Source of the DNA: Mycobacterium sp. IS-3022
GTDB taxonomy: Bacteria; Actinomycetota; Actinomycetes; Mycobacteriales; Mycobacteriaceae
DNA length: 64,000 nucleotides
Reading direction: 5' to 3'
Assembly (NCBI RefSeq): GCF_001500065.1
Contig: NZ_LQIN01000003.1
Coordinates: forward strand, 110,059 to 174,058
Shown: piece after piece, positions 17,088-25,682 of the stretch
Layout: every line of letters begins with the position of its first letter
How positions within the stretch are numbered: the first letter of the stretch is position 1
Notes under the pieces: generated by a model
Databases searched by the model: none
What the model was told of the DNA's origin: nothing
Seen by the model: the letters and a program-made list of their open reading frames with translations, nothing else
Translations under genes and position numbers: made by a program

Positions 17088-18101
17088 ATGACGTTCGACT
17101 TCAGAGGCCTCGCCCAGCCCGTCGTCGTGGCGCCCATGGCGGGCGGCCCGTCGACACCCGAACTGGCCGCCGCCGCAACCAGGACGGGCGGTCTGGGTTT
17201 CGTCCCAGCCGGTTATCTGACCGCCGAGGTGTTCGCCGAGCGTCTCGACGCCGCGCAGCGGCTGGCGTCCGGCCCGGTGGGCGCCAATCTCTTTGTGCCA
17301 CAACCCAGTGCGGGCGCTGCGGAAGCGATCGCACGCTACTCGGAAGCGCTGACCCGCGACGCTGAACGCTACGGCACCACGCTCGGTGAGCCGCGGTTCG
17401 ACGACGATGCATGGGCCGCCAAACTCGACGTGCTGCTCGACATGCGGCCCGCGGTGGCGTCGTTCACCTTCGGTCTGCCCAGCGCCGACGAGATCCGGCG
17501 GTTGCGCGCGGCGGGTGTCACCACGGTCGGCACGGTGACCACGCTGGCCGAGGCGCAGCAGGCGGTCGCGCGCGGCGTGGATGCGGTGGCCGTGCAGGGA
17601 CCGGCGGCCGGCGGGCACCGCGGCACCTTCGACCCGATCGCGCGGCCGTCGGATGTCCCCTTGGACGCACTGCTGGCTTCGCTGATCGAAAGCGTCGACG
17701 TGCCCGTCGTCGCGGCCGGAGGCCTGATGACCGCCGAGGACGTCGCCCGCGTGCGGCGCGCGGGCGCGGTGGCCGCGCAACTCGGAACCGCGTTCCTGCT
17801 CGCCGATGAGGCGGGCAGCAGCGCCGTGCACCGTGGTGCGCTGCAAGACGGAGAGTTCACCGAAACCGCTGTGACGAAAGCGTTCTCGGGACGTTACGCG
17901 CGCGGACTGCGCAACCGGTTCATCGACGAGCACGAGGCCGAGGCGCCGCTCGGCTACCCCGAGGTGCACTATCTGACCAGCCCGCTGCGCGCGGCGGCCG
18001 TCCGCGCCGGCGATCCGCACGGTGTGAACGTGTGGGCCGGAACCGGTTTCCGGAAAGCCAGGTCCGGATCGGTGGCCGACATCATGGGCACCCTGGTCTG
18101 A
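17088..18101 (+). CDS. Nitronate monooxygenase / NPD-like flavoprotein
   Basis: 337-residue TIM-barrel FMN enzyme. Motifs: VVVAPMAGGPSTPELAAA at the N-terminus, AAVQGPAAGGHRG-type flavin phosphate site (VAVQGPAAGGHRG), VPVVAAGGL and AAQLGTAFL. The family (2-nitropropane dioxygenase) oxidises alkyl nitronates or acts as a related oxidoreductase. Start ATG 17088 is chosen where family members begin (FDFRGLAQP). It converges with the VOC gene at 18104 (stops 2 nt apart). Confidence 0.87.
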   Translation: MTFDFRGLAQPVVVAPMAGGPSTPELAAAATRTGGLGFVPAGYLTAEVFAERLDAAQRLASGPVGANLFVPQPSAGAAEAIARYSEALTRDAERYGTTLGEPRFDDDAWAAKLDVLLDMRPAVASFTFGLPSADEIRRLRAAGVTTVGTVTTLAEAQQAVARGVDAVAVQGPAAGGHRGTFDPIARPSDVPLDALLASLIESVDVPVVAAGGLMTAEDVARVRRAGAVAAQLGTAFLLADEAGSSAVHRGALQDGEFTETAVTKAFSGRYARGLRNRFIDEHEAEAPLGYPEVHYLTSPLRAAAVRAGDPHGVNVWAGTGFRKARSGSVADIMGTLV

Positions 18102-18103
18102 CG

Positions 18104-18517
18104 TCACTTCGGGGCGGTCAACTCCAGCGCGATGTTGTCCGGGTCGCGAAACTCGAGGATGTAGGAGGGCCCGATGTCCTTGATCGGTTCATGGGCGACG
18201 CCGACCTCGTCGAGATGCCGTGCGGCGGAATCCAGTTCGTCCTTGCTGAGCAGGCGGAACGCGAGGTGGTCGAGTCCGGTGCGGTCCTCGTCGAAGCGGT
18301 CGGTGGCCGCGGGCCGCAAACCCACCAGCATGCCGCCGAGGTCGTAGATGACGCCGCCGCACAAAAACCTCAGCGCGTCGCGGGTGGCCGCGTCGGCGCC
18401 TTCGGGTAGCTCGAACAGGACGCGCCAGCCGAACACGGCTTCGTAGAACTCGCGCGACCGTTCGATGTCGGTGACGGTCAGGCGGATGTGCGCGATGGAC
18501 GTGGTGGTGATCGCCAT
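18104..18517 (-). CDS. VOC/glyoxalase-fold protein
   Basis: 137 residues, a second VOC-fold protein unrelated in detail to the one at 16640. N-terminal metal-site segment SIAHIRLTVTDIERSREFYE; middle GLDHLAFRL; C-terminal ILEFRDPDNIALELT with the conserved Glu. Probably a metal-dependent dioxygenase, lyase or binding protein; the reaction cannot be told. Start ATG 18517 (MAITTTS) preferred to the GTG/ATG three codons upstream. Divergent from the LLM oxidoreductase with only 36 bp between starts, so their promoters must overlap. Confidence 0.82.
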   Translation of the reverse strand: MAITTTSIAHIRLTVTDIERSREFYEAVFGWRVLFELPEGADAATRDALRFLCGGVIYDLGGMLVGLRPAATDRFDEDRTGLDHLAFRLLSKDELDSAARHLDEVGVAHEPIKDIGPSYILEFRDPDNIALELTAPK

Positions 18518-18553
18518 GCCCCTCATGCTGCCAGCCGTGCCAGAATCGCCGTC

Positions 18554-19450
18554 GTGCAGATCGGGATGACGATGCCGGTGATGGAACCCAACCTCGACGC
18601 CGACACGCTCAAGGCGTGGGCGCGGACGATCGACGACGGGCCGTTCTCGTCACTGTGTTGGGGTGAGCGCATTGCGTTCGACAATCCGGAAACCCTCACG
18701 CTTCTCGGCGCGCTCGCCGCGTGGACCGATCGGGTTCGGTTGGTGACGACGGTCGTGGTCCCACAACTGCACGACCCCGTCATGCTGGCCAAGGCGCTGG
18801 CCACCGGTGACATGCTCTGCGGAGGGAGGTTGACCGTCGGTCTCGGCGTCGGCGGCAGGGCCGAGGACTACCGCGCGGTCGGCGCGGACCCGGCTACGCA
18901 AACAATCCGGGGGATGGCCGACCGCGTCGCGGTGATGCGGCGGGTCTGGGCAGGCGAGAAGATCACCGAATCCGTCATCCCCGTCGGCCCGCGGCCTGTG
19001 CAGCCTGGCGGGCCGACGTTGCTGGTCGGCACGATCGGCCCGAAAACGGTTCGTAGCGCTGCGCAGTGGGCAGATGGGCTGGCGGGTACGACGCTCGATC
19101 TCGACGTCGACCGGCAGAATGACCTGTTCGACGTCGCCCGCACCGCATGGGCGCAGGCGGGTAAGCCCCCGCCACACCTGGCGACCTCGTTCTGGTTCGC
19201 GCTCGGCCACGGCGACGGGCCGCGCGCACAGATGCATCGGCATCTGCGGCGCTACATGAACTGGATCCCCGCCGACGTCGTCGACGCGATGGCGCCCACG
19301 ACGGGATGGGCGGGCGGCGAGAACGAGCTGCTCGACGTGCTGCACCGCTTCGAAGACGTCGGCACCGACGAGATCCACCTCATCCCGACCAGCTCGGACA
19401 TCGACCAGGTGCGCAGGGTCGCCGAGGTGGCGAAGGAGTTCACCCGGTAG
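18554..19450 (+). CDS. LLM-class flavin (F420)-dependent oxidoreductase
   Basis: 298 residues from GTG 18554 (VQIGMTMPVMEP). Luciferase-like monooxygenase barrel: WARTIDDGPFSSLCWGER near the N-terminus, RVRLVTTVVVPQLHDPVMLAKALATGD, and GRLTVGLGVGGRAEDYRAVG, the typical cofactor-binding stretch of the F420-dependent LLM enzymes common in mycobacteria. Substrate unknown. No operon partner: the next gene on this strand is 137 nt away. Confidence 0.86.
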   Translation: MQIGMTMPVMEPNLDADTLKAWARTIDDGPFSSLCWGERIAFDNPETLTLLGALAAWTDRVRLVTTVVVPQLHDPVMLAKALATGDMLCGGRLTVGLGVGGRAEDYRAVGADPATQTIRGMADRVAVMRRVWAGEKITESVIPVGPRPVQPGGPTLLVGTIGPKTVRSAAQWADGLAGTTLDLDVDRQNDLFDVARTAWAQAGKPPPHLATSFWFALGHGDGPRAQMHRHLRRYMNWIPADVVDAMAPTTGWAGGENELLDVLHRFEDVGTDEIHLIPTSSDIDQVRRVAEVAKEFTR

Positions 19451-19587
19451 CGGCCGGGGGGCGGGTGGCCGGTCGGGCGGCAGGGTGGCACGATGGAACT
19501 GTCGGGGAAGTCGTGAGCGCCTTGTCGTGTTGGACGCAACGGCAAGCGTTTGGAAGCGGCGAGGTAGTCAGCCGAGAGGAATTCACG

Positions 19588-19815
19588 ATGACGATGACAA
19601 CACTGAAGAGGATCGCAGCCGGGGCCGTGATGGCCGGGGCGTTAGGGATCACGTCTGTCGGTATTGGCGCAGGTCAGGCGGTCGCCGACGACGATTGGTG
19701 GTGGTGGGACCCGCCGTCACCGGGCCACTTCGTCCCGTCGCCGGGCCACATCTCTCACATTCCGGGTGTGCCACCGCCAGGCCACTGGGACAAGCCGTGG
19801 AAATGGGGCCACTGA
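19588..19815 (+). CDS. Small secreted Trp/Pro/His-rich protein
   Basis: 75 residues from ATG 19588 with RBS GAGAGGA. Signal peptide (TLKRIAAGAVMAGALGITSVGIGAG) cleaved near QAVADDD, leaving about 42 residues dominated by Trp, Pro, His and Gly (DDWWWWDPPSPGH, PPGHWDKPWKWGH) with a repeated PSPGH/PPPGH unit. It resembles the secreted protein at 11017 in its leader. No known function. Confidence 0.75.
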   Translation: MTMTTLKRIAAGAVMAGALGITSVGIGAGQAVADDDWWWWDPPSPGHFVPSPGHISHIPGVPPPGHWDKPWKWGH

Positions 19816-19829
19816 GCCTCAAGTAAGCC

Positions 19830-20678
19830 TCACGACCCCGCAGCGGCGTCCTTAGGGAAGTTCACATCCTTCGTGACGGCTTCCCATTCGTCGATCGAGG
19901 CCGAGAACGCGGCCAGCTTGTCTCGGACCGCCTTGAGCGCGTCGCGGCCGAGCAGTAGCCGCAGCGGCGGTTCATCGAGCATGCTCACCATCAACACCGC
20001 CTCGGCGACTTTGCGGGGGTCGCCGGGGAGGTGGTTGGCGAACTCCTTGATCATGGTCTTGCGGGCGCCGACGTTCTCGTCGTAGTCGGTGATCGGGGTC
20101 GTCGATTCCCACATCGAGCGGGCCGCCCAGTCGGTGCGGAACGCACCGGGTTCGATCGCGGTCACCCGGATGCCGAATGGCTTGACCTCTTGGGCGAGGG
20201 CCTCGGTCAACGCTTCGAGGGCGAACTTCGTCGACGAGTAGTACGCGTTCGGCGGATTGGCCACCAGACCCGTCATCGACGAGATGTTGATGATGTGGCC
20301 CAAGTGGCGGGCGCGCATCTGGGGTAATACGGCCTTGATGGTGTCGACGACGCCGAAGTAATTGGTGTCGAACAGCTTGCGGACCTTCTCGTCCTCGCCC
20401 TCCTCGACGGCGGACAGGTACCCGTGTCCGGCGTTGTTGACCAGAACATCTATGCCCCCGAACGCCTCGGTCGCTTTCTCGACCGCGGCGGTGATCTGGG
20501 CCTTGTCCGTCACGTCGAGCGCGACGACCGCCGCGCGGTCACCGAAGGTCTCGGCGAAGTCGGCCACCGTCTCGGTGCGACGCGCGGTCACCACCACCGA
20601 GTGGCCCGCTCGGAGGGCAGCAGCGGCGATCTCGCGTCCGATGCCGGTCGAGCAACCGGTGATCAGCCAGCGGGCCAT
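19830..20678 (-). CDS. Short-chain dehydrogenase/reductase
   Basis: 282-residue classical SDR: NAD(P)-binding TGCSTGIG, structural NNAG (VLVNNAGHGY), catalytic Ser in INISSMTG and Tyr-x-x-x-Lys in YYSSTKFALEALTEAL, then EPGAFRTDW. Last gene of a four-gene minus-strand operon SnoaL - sulfotransferase - DUF1214 - SDR; its ATG follows the DUF1214 stop directly. A similar SDR/DUF1214/sulfotransferase trio is known in M. tuberculosis (Rv3529c-Rv3531c region near sterol genes), so a lipid or steroid substrate is a reasonable inference. Confidence 0.88.
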   Translation of the reverse strand: MARWLITGCSTGIGREIAAAALRAGHSVVVTARRTETVADFAETFGDRAAVVALDVTDKAQITAAVEKATEAFGGIDVLVNNAGHGYLSAVEEGEDEKVRKLFDTNYFGVVDTIKAVLPQMRARHLGHIINISSMTGLVANPPNAYYSSTKFALEALTEALAQEVKPFGIRVTAIEPGAFRTDWAARSMWESTTPITDYDENVGARKTMIKEFANHLPGDPRKVAEAVLMVSMLDEPPLRLLLGRDALKAVRDKLAAFSASIDEWEAVTKDVNFPKDAAAGS

Positions 20679-21941
20679 CTACAGTGTTCCTTCCGGTAGC
20701 CGGCGCAGATAGGCGGTCCGGCGGTCCGCCAGTTCGGTGGCGCGTTCTGCGGCCGACACCCGGCGCAGCGTCGGCACGTCCCTCTCCAGGTTGTCGAGTG
20801 CGACGACCCGGCCGCTGGCTCCTAGGTCCGGCTTCGGCCCCTCGTCGCCGAACTCGGCCATCCGCAACGTGAGAATGCCCTCGGTCAGACCGTCGGAGTC
20901 GATCCAGTTGGCGACACCGGGATCGGTCGGGGCGATGACATAGGTGTAGGTGCCGTCCTCGTTCGGCACCGACTGGGCCTTGTTGAGGCTGCCGGTGCGG
21001 TCGACGATGTCGAGCGTGGTGCCCCAGATGTTGCTCAGCGGGACGGTGAAGTACTCGGCGCCGCCGTCGCTGACGTCCACGACGAAGGCCTCGCCGGGAT
21101 TCAGGTCGAACCGGCCCATCACGTAGACCTGGTTGCGCATCGCGCCGACCCGGTCAGCGGACCATGCGAGGTTGAAATGGTTCGGCGGCATCTTGTAGAT
21201 GCCGTGGCTGAGCTTCCCGGTGAAGTTCGCGAAGTGGGCCATCATCGCCGCGGTGGCATCGGCCTGCTCGTCAACGGTTCGGGCCGGTTGGGAAACGTCA
21301 GTCGGCGGACCGCCCAGCCGTTGCACCGCAAGGTGATTCGGGTCATCGCGGTCCCAGTGCAACAGGACGTCGCGGATGTAGAACTCGTGTGCCTCGGGGG
21401 TGGTCTGCACGTGGTTGGGCCTGCCGTCGGCGGGTCGGGAGTCGACAGTGATGGTGAACGAGCCGTCGGCTTCGACCTCCATGGTGCGGCCGTTGAGCAC
21501 CGCGACGGTGCCCATGTCGGCGTCCCACAGCGTGAAGTAGTTCTCGGTCATCCGGTTCTTGCCGACGCGGCCGTGGATCTCGTAGCGTTCGTCGCCGGAG
21601 ATGGGGATGACGCGGTAGACGCTGTCGGGATTGTCGATGCCCCAACGTGACCCGGGTATCGAGCGGCCGTCCACGGGGTGCGCCAGCCGGGTGATGCAGC
21701 TGACGTTCGGGCGCAGCTTGTCCTGGTTGGAGGACCACACTGCGGCGGAGAACATCACCTCGGCGAAGGCGTCGTCAAAGCGCCCGCGCATGGCGTCGGA
21801 GGGCTTGGCCCGCCCGAGCCAGGTTTCGGCGACGCTGCGGTACGCCGCCTTGACCGTCGGGTGGTTCGTGAGCTCGAGTGCCGCCAGTTCCTGTTCGTGC
21901 TGCGAGGCCGTCGCAACGGGATCGCCGGTGAATTCGGTCAT
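20679..21941 (-). CDS. DUF1214 domain-containing protein
   Basis: 420 residues from ATG 21941, overlapping the sulfotransferase stop (ATGA). The N-terminal half has PVDGRSIPGSRWGIDNPDSVYR and YEIHGRVGK; the C-terminal DUF1214-like part has YVMGRFDLNPGEAFVVDV and SLNKAQSVPNEDGTYTYVIA. No catalytic motif is obvious and the biochemical role of the family is unsettled. Coupling with a sulfotransferase and an SDR suggests a shared lipid- or sterol-modifying pathway. Confidence 0.8.
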   Translation of the reverse strand: MTEFTGDPVATASQHEQELAALELTNHPTVKAAYRSVAETWLGRAKPSDAMRGRFDDAFAEVMFSAAVWSSNQDKLRPNVSCITRLAHPVDGRSIPGSRWGIDNPDSVYRVIPISGDERYEIHGRVGKNRMTENYFTLWDADMGTVAVLNGRTMEVEADGSFTITVDSRPADGRPNHVQTTPEAHEFYIRDVLLHWDRDDPNHLAVQRLGGPPTDVSQPARTVDEQADATAAMMAHFANFTGKLSHGIYKMPPNHFNLAWSADRVGAMRNQVYVMGRFDLNPGEAFVVDVSDGGAEYFTVPLSNIWGTTLDIVDRTGSLNKAQSVPNEDGTYTYVIAPTDPGVANWIDSDGLTEGILTLRMAEFGDEGPKPDLGASGRVVALDNLERDVPTLRRVSAAERATELADRRTAYLRRLPEGTL

Positions 21942-23125
21942 CGCGTCCTTTCCTGGGTTGCGCCGCAACGGAACCGGTCGTTGTAGGCCGCGAACCGCTC
22001 GTCGATCTGATCGTCGCTGAGGCCGTAGTCCGATGCCGAGTAGGGCGGCCGGGTGGGCTCCCGCGGCCGGTCGGTCAGCCACCGGCGCATCGCTGCCTTT
22101 GCGCGGGCAGTCAGTGGCACATCGATCGCGTCGTAGACCCGCGACACCTGAGCGATCGGATCGACGACAGCGTCGGCGAATTCGATGTCGGTGCACCGCA
22201 CCGACTCGTCGCTCCATCGGGACCGGGTCGCCATGGCGCGGTCGTTGGTCCATCCCATGCGCTGCAGCCATTCCGCGCCGACGCGGTGGCGGTCCACCCG
22301 GTCGGCGTGCATCGCGTGAAGCGTCGCGTTGAGGCTCGCACCCGACGGGATGGTTTCCTTCGGGTCCCGGTGCATGTGCACGATGTGCAGGTCGGGGAAG
22401 CGAGCCCGCAACGTGTCCAGATAGCCAAGGTGGGCGGGCGATTTCAGCACCCAGCGGTGCGCTGTCAGGCCGGCCTGGCGCTTCTGCCATTGCAGGAACT
22501 GCAGCATGCGGTGCAGGTAGTCGTAGGCCGGGGTGAAGTCCTGCCCGTCGATCCACGACCGGTACGCGGGAACGTGTGCTCCCGACTCGGGCACATGCGA
22601 CAGGAACGCGTCGGAGAGGAAGACGATCTCCTCCTCGGGTTCGCGCGCATACATCGGATGGATCGAGAACAACTCCGGTGCGTGCTCGCGCGACGTCGCT
22701 TCGCGCCTCTCGCTGATGGCGATCCGCGGATCCTCGCCGTCGGCGAAGTCGTAACCCAGTTTCGGGGCGACCTCGACGACTTCCCAGCCGTAGGCGCAGT
22801 AGAACCGGTCGTCGGCGGCCAACAGGCGCTGCAGCAGCGTGGTACCGCTGCGCATCATGCCGACCACCACGATCGGCGCGCTGATGACCTCCTCGGTGAT
22901 CTCTGGATGCCGCCGGATCCACTCTTGGGCGCGCAACCGCATCCGCAGGCTGTGGATCACGCCCGAGCGCAGGATGTGTACGCCGATGTCGTTGAGATCG
23001 GCGCCGGCGTAGCTGTCGGCGAGCACCGCCAGCGGTTCGATGAAAGGCAGCGGCCCCCAATCCTCGAGGCCTTCCTTCTGCTGCGCGGCGGCCATCAGCC
23101 CGGCAGCGTCGAAGGGATGTCGCAC
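21938..23125 (-). CDS. PAPS-dependent sulfotransferase family protein
   Basis: 395 residues. The 5'-phosphosulfate loop is VVVGMMRSGTTLLQRLL at about residues 86-102; the 3'-phosphate-binding segment is VHMHRDPKETIPSGASLN. These are the PAPS-binding marks of the mycobacterial sulfotransferase_3-type family. It would move a sulfuryl group to an unidentified, probably lipid, acceptor. PAPS comes from CysD/CysNC encoded 8 kb away. It lies 4 nt after the SnoaL-like gene and overlaps DUF1214. Confidence 0.85.
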   Translation of the reverse strand: MRHPFDAAGLMAAAQQKEGLEDWGPLPFIEPLAVLADSYAGADLNDIGVHILRSGVIHSLRMRLRAQEWIRRHPEITEEVISAPIVVVGMMRSGTTLLQRLLAADDRFYCAYGWEVVEVAPKLGYDFADGEDPRIAISERREATSREHAPELFSIHPMYAREPEEEIVFLSDAFLSHVPESGAHVPAYRSWIDGQDFTPAYDYLHRMLQFLQWQKRQAGLTAHRWVLKSPAHLGYLDTLRARFPDLHIVHMHRDPKETIPSGASLNATLHAMHADRVDRHRVGAEWLQRMGWTNDRAMATRSRWSDESVRCTDIEFADAVVDPIAQVSRVYDAIDVPLTARAKAAMRRWLTDRPREPTRPPYSASDYGLSDDQIDERFAAYNDRFRCGATQERTR

Positions 23126-23129
23126 GGGA

Positions 23130-23573
23130 TCAGAACTTCAGGTGCGCGCTGGTGTCGCCGACTTGGTCGACATACATGGTGCGGCTGTCGAACCACCACG
23201 CGCCATCGATGCGGTGGAAGGTGTCGCGGTAGTGGCCGGTCACGATGACCTGCAGCGGCAGCTCGGGTGTCGCCTGGGTGACGCAGTAGTACGCGCTGCC
23301 GCGGGCGGTGCCGGCGTCCTCGTCGACGGATATCCGCACATTGGTGGTGAAGTGTTTGGTCTTCGGGGTGCCGTCGTCGTGGATGCGCGTTGCCATCTCG
23401 TACATCTGCCGGACCCGCGCTGTCCCTTCGAACACGGTTTCCGGGGGGCCGTCCTCCACCCCGTAGATGCGGCCGTGGGCGAACAGCGCTGCCACGCCGT
23501 CCAGGTCGCCCGCGTCGATCCGCTCGGCGTAGGCGTACACCAGATTCTCGATCTCGCGGGCGGCGTCGCTCAT
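23130..23573 (-). CDS. SnoaL-like (NTF2-fold) protein
   Basis: 147 residues from ATG 23573. Cone-shaped NTF2/SnoaL_4 fold: AYAERIDAGDLDGVAALFA at the N-terminus, KHFTTNVRISVDEDAGTA, VTGHYRDTFHRIDGAWWFDSRTM. Proteins of this type serve as small isomerases, dehydratases or hydroxylation helpers in steroid, polyketide and aromatic pathways. First gene of the operon leading into the sulfotransferase, DUF1214 and SDR genes. Divergent from the SDR at 23648. Confidence 0.82.
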   Translation of the reverse strand: MSDAAREIENLVYAYAERIDAGDLDGVAALFAHGRIYGVEDGPPETVFEGTARVRQMYEMATRIHDDGTPKTKHFTTNVRISVDEDAGTARGSAYYCVTQATPELPLQVIVTGHYRDTFHRIDGAWWFDSRTMYVDQVGDTSAHLKF

Positions 23574-23635
23574 CGAGCGGTAGACAACCAGTCGCAAAGT
23601 GTCATGTCAACGATTCGGTGCGACGCGGCCGTCGC

Positions 23636-23641
23636 TAGTGT
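23636..23641 (+). promoter_or_regulatory. -10 hexamer of the SDR gene, leaderless layout
   Basis: TAGTGT fits TANNNT and is followed by 6 nt and GTG 23648. This supports GTG 23648 rather than ATG 23654 as the true start. Confidence 0.45.
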
Positions 23642-23647
23642 GCCGTT

Positions 23648-24538
23648 GTGACTATGAATTGGTCGCCGAGCCGGCTCGGCAATCTGAGCGGCAAGCGGAT
23701 CATCGTCACCGGCGCGACCAACGGCGTCGGCCTTGCGACGGCGCGGACCCTGGCGGGTGCGGGCGCTCACGTGGTTCTCGCGGTTCGCAACCTCGAACTG
23801 GGCGCGCAACGTGCGGCGGAGATGGGCGGAGACACATCCGTGGTCAAGCTCGACCTCGCCGATCAGTCGTCGGTCCGGGCTTTTCCCGACTTGTTCGATG
23901 GTGACGTCGACATCCTGATCAACAACGCGGGCTTGGTCGCCCAGAGCCGAAGCGAAACCGTCGACGGCTTCGAGATGACGCTCGGCACCAACTTCTTGGG
24001 CCCGTTCGCGTTGACCAACCTGATGTTCGACCGGGTGCGGGACAAGATCATCAACGTCGGCTCCGATGCGCACAGGGCGGCGACCATCGCGTTCGACGAC
24101 CCGCATCTGCGGTCGCGCAAGTGGTCGGCCTATCCAGCCTATGCGCGCTCGAAGTTGGCGGTGATGCTGTGGGGCCTTGAACTCGACCGGCGGCTGCGCG
24201 AGGCCGGTTCACCGATCACCAGCTATCTGACACATCCGGGGTGGGTCGCGTCGAACCTGACCAACGTGTCGGACACCCGGGTGATGGCCGCCTTCCATTC
24301 GGTGGCCAAGGCGGTGGCCGGCGTGCTCGCCAACGACGCCGACGCGGGCGCCGCGCCGACGCTGTACTGCATCACCGAACCGATTCCGCCCGGCAGTTAC
24401 GTGGGGATCGACAGCAGATACGGGCTGAAGGGCGGGCCGACGTTGAGCGGCCGGGCAGCCGTTGCCTGCGACTACGACGACGCCAGAAGGCTGTGGGAGT
24501 TCGCCGAGAAGGAGACCGGGACCAGTCTGCCTGTGTAG
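23648..24538 (+). CDS. Short-chain dehydrogenase/reductase (retinol dehydrogenase/WW-oxidoreductase type)
   Basis: 296 residues. NAD(P)-binding TGATNGVG, VRNLELG replacing the usual arginine-rich turn, NNAG in ILINNAGLV, catalytic Tyr-Lys in YARSKLAVMLWGLEL, and substrate-loop HPGWVASNL. The Ser of the catalytic triad lies in VGSDAH. Family members act on retinoid-, steroid- or lipid-like alcohols; no specific substrate can be given. Divergent from the SnoaL-sulfotransferase operon, possibly co-regulated with it from the shared 74-bp region. Confidence 0.86.
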   Translation: MTMNWSPSRLGNLSGKRIIVTGATNGVGLATARTLAGAGAHVVLAVRNLELGAQRAAEMGGDTSVVKLDLADQSSVRAFPDLFDGDVDILINNAGLVAQSRSETVDGFEMTLGTNFLGPFALTNLMFDRVRDKIINVGSDAHRAATIAFDDPHLRSRKWSAYPAYARSKLAVMLWGLELDRRLREAGSPITSYLTHPGWVASNLTNVSDTRVMAAFHSVAKAVAGVLANDADAGAAPTLYCITEPIPPGSYVGIDSRYGLKGGPTLSGRAAVACDYDDARRLWEFAEKETGTSLPV

Positions 24539-24687
24539 CGGAGCGGGCGTCTACCTCAGCGGCGGGGCTCCGTTAGGGCGTCAGCAAACGGCTCAGAGCG
24601 CGTATCTACTTCCCTCGGCGTGCGACACACGCGTGGCTGAACTAGAATTCCAGGTCTCTCGGTGTTCCATTCGGGGAGGGATGTCCC

Positions 24688-24930
24688 GTGACCGAGCAAA
24701 TTTTCGATATCAAAAAATTCGGCGCTGTCTGTGGGATGTCAGTCAGCTTCGTTCTCGGTGGGTTCACGTCTGTCGCCGCCGCTGATCTTGTCCCAGACTC
24801 TGGAACGTACGACGACAACATGGATCTCGAACAGGAGGAGTGCTGGGGCGAGGTTTCCTCACCGCCGGCCCCGTTCGAGGTCGGAGACCCCGAGTCTGCA
24901 GGCTGTCAGTATTCACGCACTTCCGAGTAG
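24688..24930 (+). CDS. Small secreted acidic protein with two cysteines
   Basis: 80 residues from GTG 24688 (RBS GGGAGGG). N-terminal part FDIKKFGAVCGMSVSFVLGGF is a signal peptide ending near SVAAADLV. The mature part is short and very acidic (DDNMDLEQEECWGEV), with Cys in EECWG and in GCQYS that could form a disulfide. No similarity recognised. The GC content is lower than that of its neighbours. Confidence 0.6.
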   Translation: MTEQIFDIKKFGAVCGMSVSFVLGGFTSVAAADLVPDSGTYDDNMDLEQEECWGEVSSPPAPFEVGDPESAGCQYSRTSE

Positions 24931-24948
24931 CGGGCAGGAAGCGATCCG

Positions 24949-25494
24949 TCAGTTGAATGCCGGCGCAATGAAACGCCGCACCAACTGGTGTTCCACGTCG
25001 TTGTCGCCGATCGGCCAGACGGCCAGCGACATGACGACGCGAACGATCCATTGAGCCGCCTGCGGGTCTTCGTCGGTTATGCCGGTGAGGTCGGCGGCCA
25101 GACGGCCCAGCACCGGCGACGAAGGAAGCTCGGTCAGATCACGACCGGCACTCAACCCGATCATCATTTGGCGCATCGGGTCCGATCGAATGTGTTCGAG
25201 TGCGACCGTGATTGCCGTTACCACTCGCTCCGCGCCACTCAAGTTTTCTACGGCGCGTCGGACCGAGTCGACGATGCGGGCCGCCAGGCGGAGTAGAACG
25301 GCGTCGCGGATCTGGGCTTTGCCCCCGGCGTAGCGATAGATAGTCGCCCGCGAACAGTGCACTCGTGCGGCCAAGGCGTCCATGTCGAAGGCTTGTAGAC
25401 CGTCGCGCAGGACGAGGTCGGTGGCCGCGGCATAGATGCGGTCTGCGGCAGCCGTACGGCGCTCGCCGCCAAGGAGCCAATCGTCTCGGACCAC
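24949..25494 (-). CDS. TetR-family transcriptional regulator
   Basis: 181 residues from GTG 25494. HTH in the N-terminal 60 residues (DALAARVHCSRATIYRYAGGK), ligand domain after that. It is divergent from the cytochrome P450 gene and an inverted repeat lies between them, so it most likely represses itself and the P450 in answer to a small hydrophobic ligand, as such pairs usually do. Confidence 0.87.
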   Translation of the reverse strand: MVRDDWLLGGERRTAAADRIYAAATDLVLRDGLQAFDMDALAARVHCSRATIYRYAGGKAQIRDAVLLRLAARIVDSVRRAVENLSGAERVVTAITVALEHIRSDPMRQMMIGLSAGRDLTELPSSPVLGRLAADLTGITDEDPQAAQWIVRVVMSLAVWPIGDNDVEHQLVRRFIAPAFN

Positions 25495-25528
25495 GCTGAT
25501 CGTCCTCTCGAATCCCCAAAGTCATATC

Positions 25529-25544
25529 GTCTCAGGGTTGAGAC
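25529..25544. promoter_or_regulatory. TetR operator candidate between tetR and P450
   Basis: Perfect inverted repeat GTCTCA-GGGT-TGAGAC, flanked by A/T-rich sequence, 35 bp upstream of the regulator start and about 140 bp upstream of the P450 start. Position and symmetry fit a TetR dimer site. Confidence 0.6.
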
Positions 25545-25682
25545 AAATTCGTCCGCAGATTTCAGCGTCGACGCCGGTCCAGCGTGCACCGTGAGACGGC
25601 CGCCGCGCGACGGCCGTGGCAGGGGTATCAACTTTCCCAGAGCTGGTTGACGCGCGTTGTCGACGCCGATCAGCGTGGAGAA

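Noticed and set aside
16938..17088. Extended N-terminus of the nitronate monooxygenase frame
   Set aside because: The extension is antisense to the VOC gene and the family start lies at 17088.
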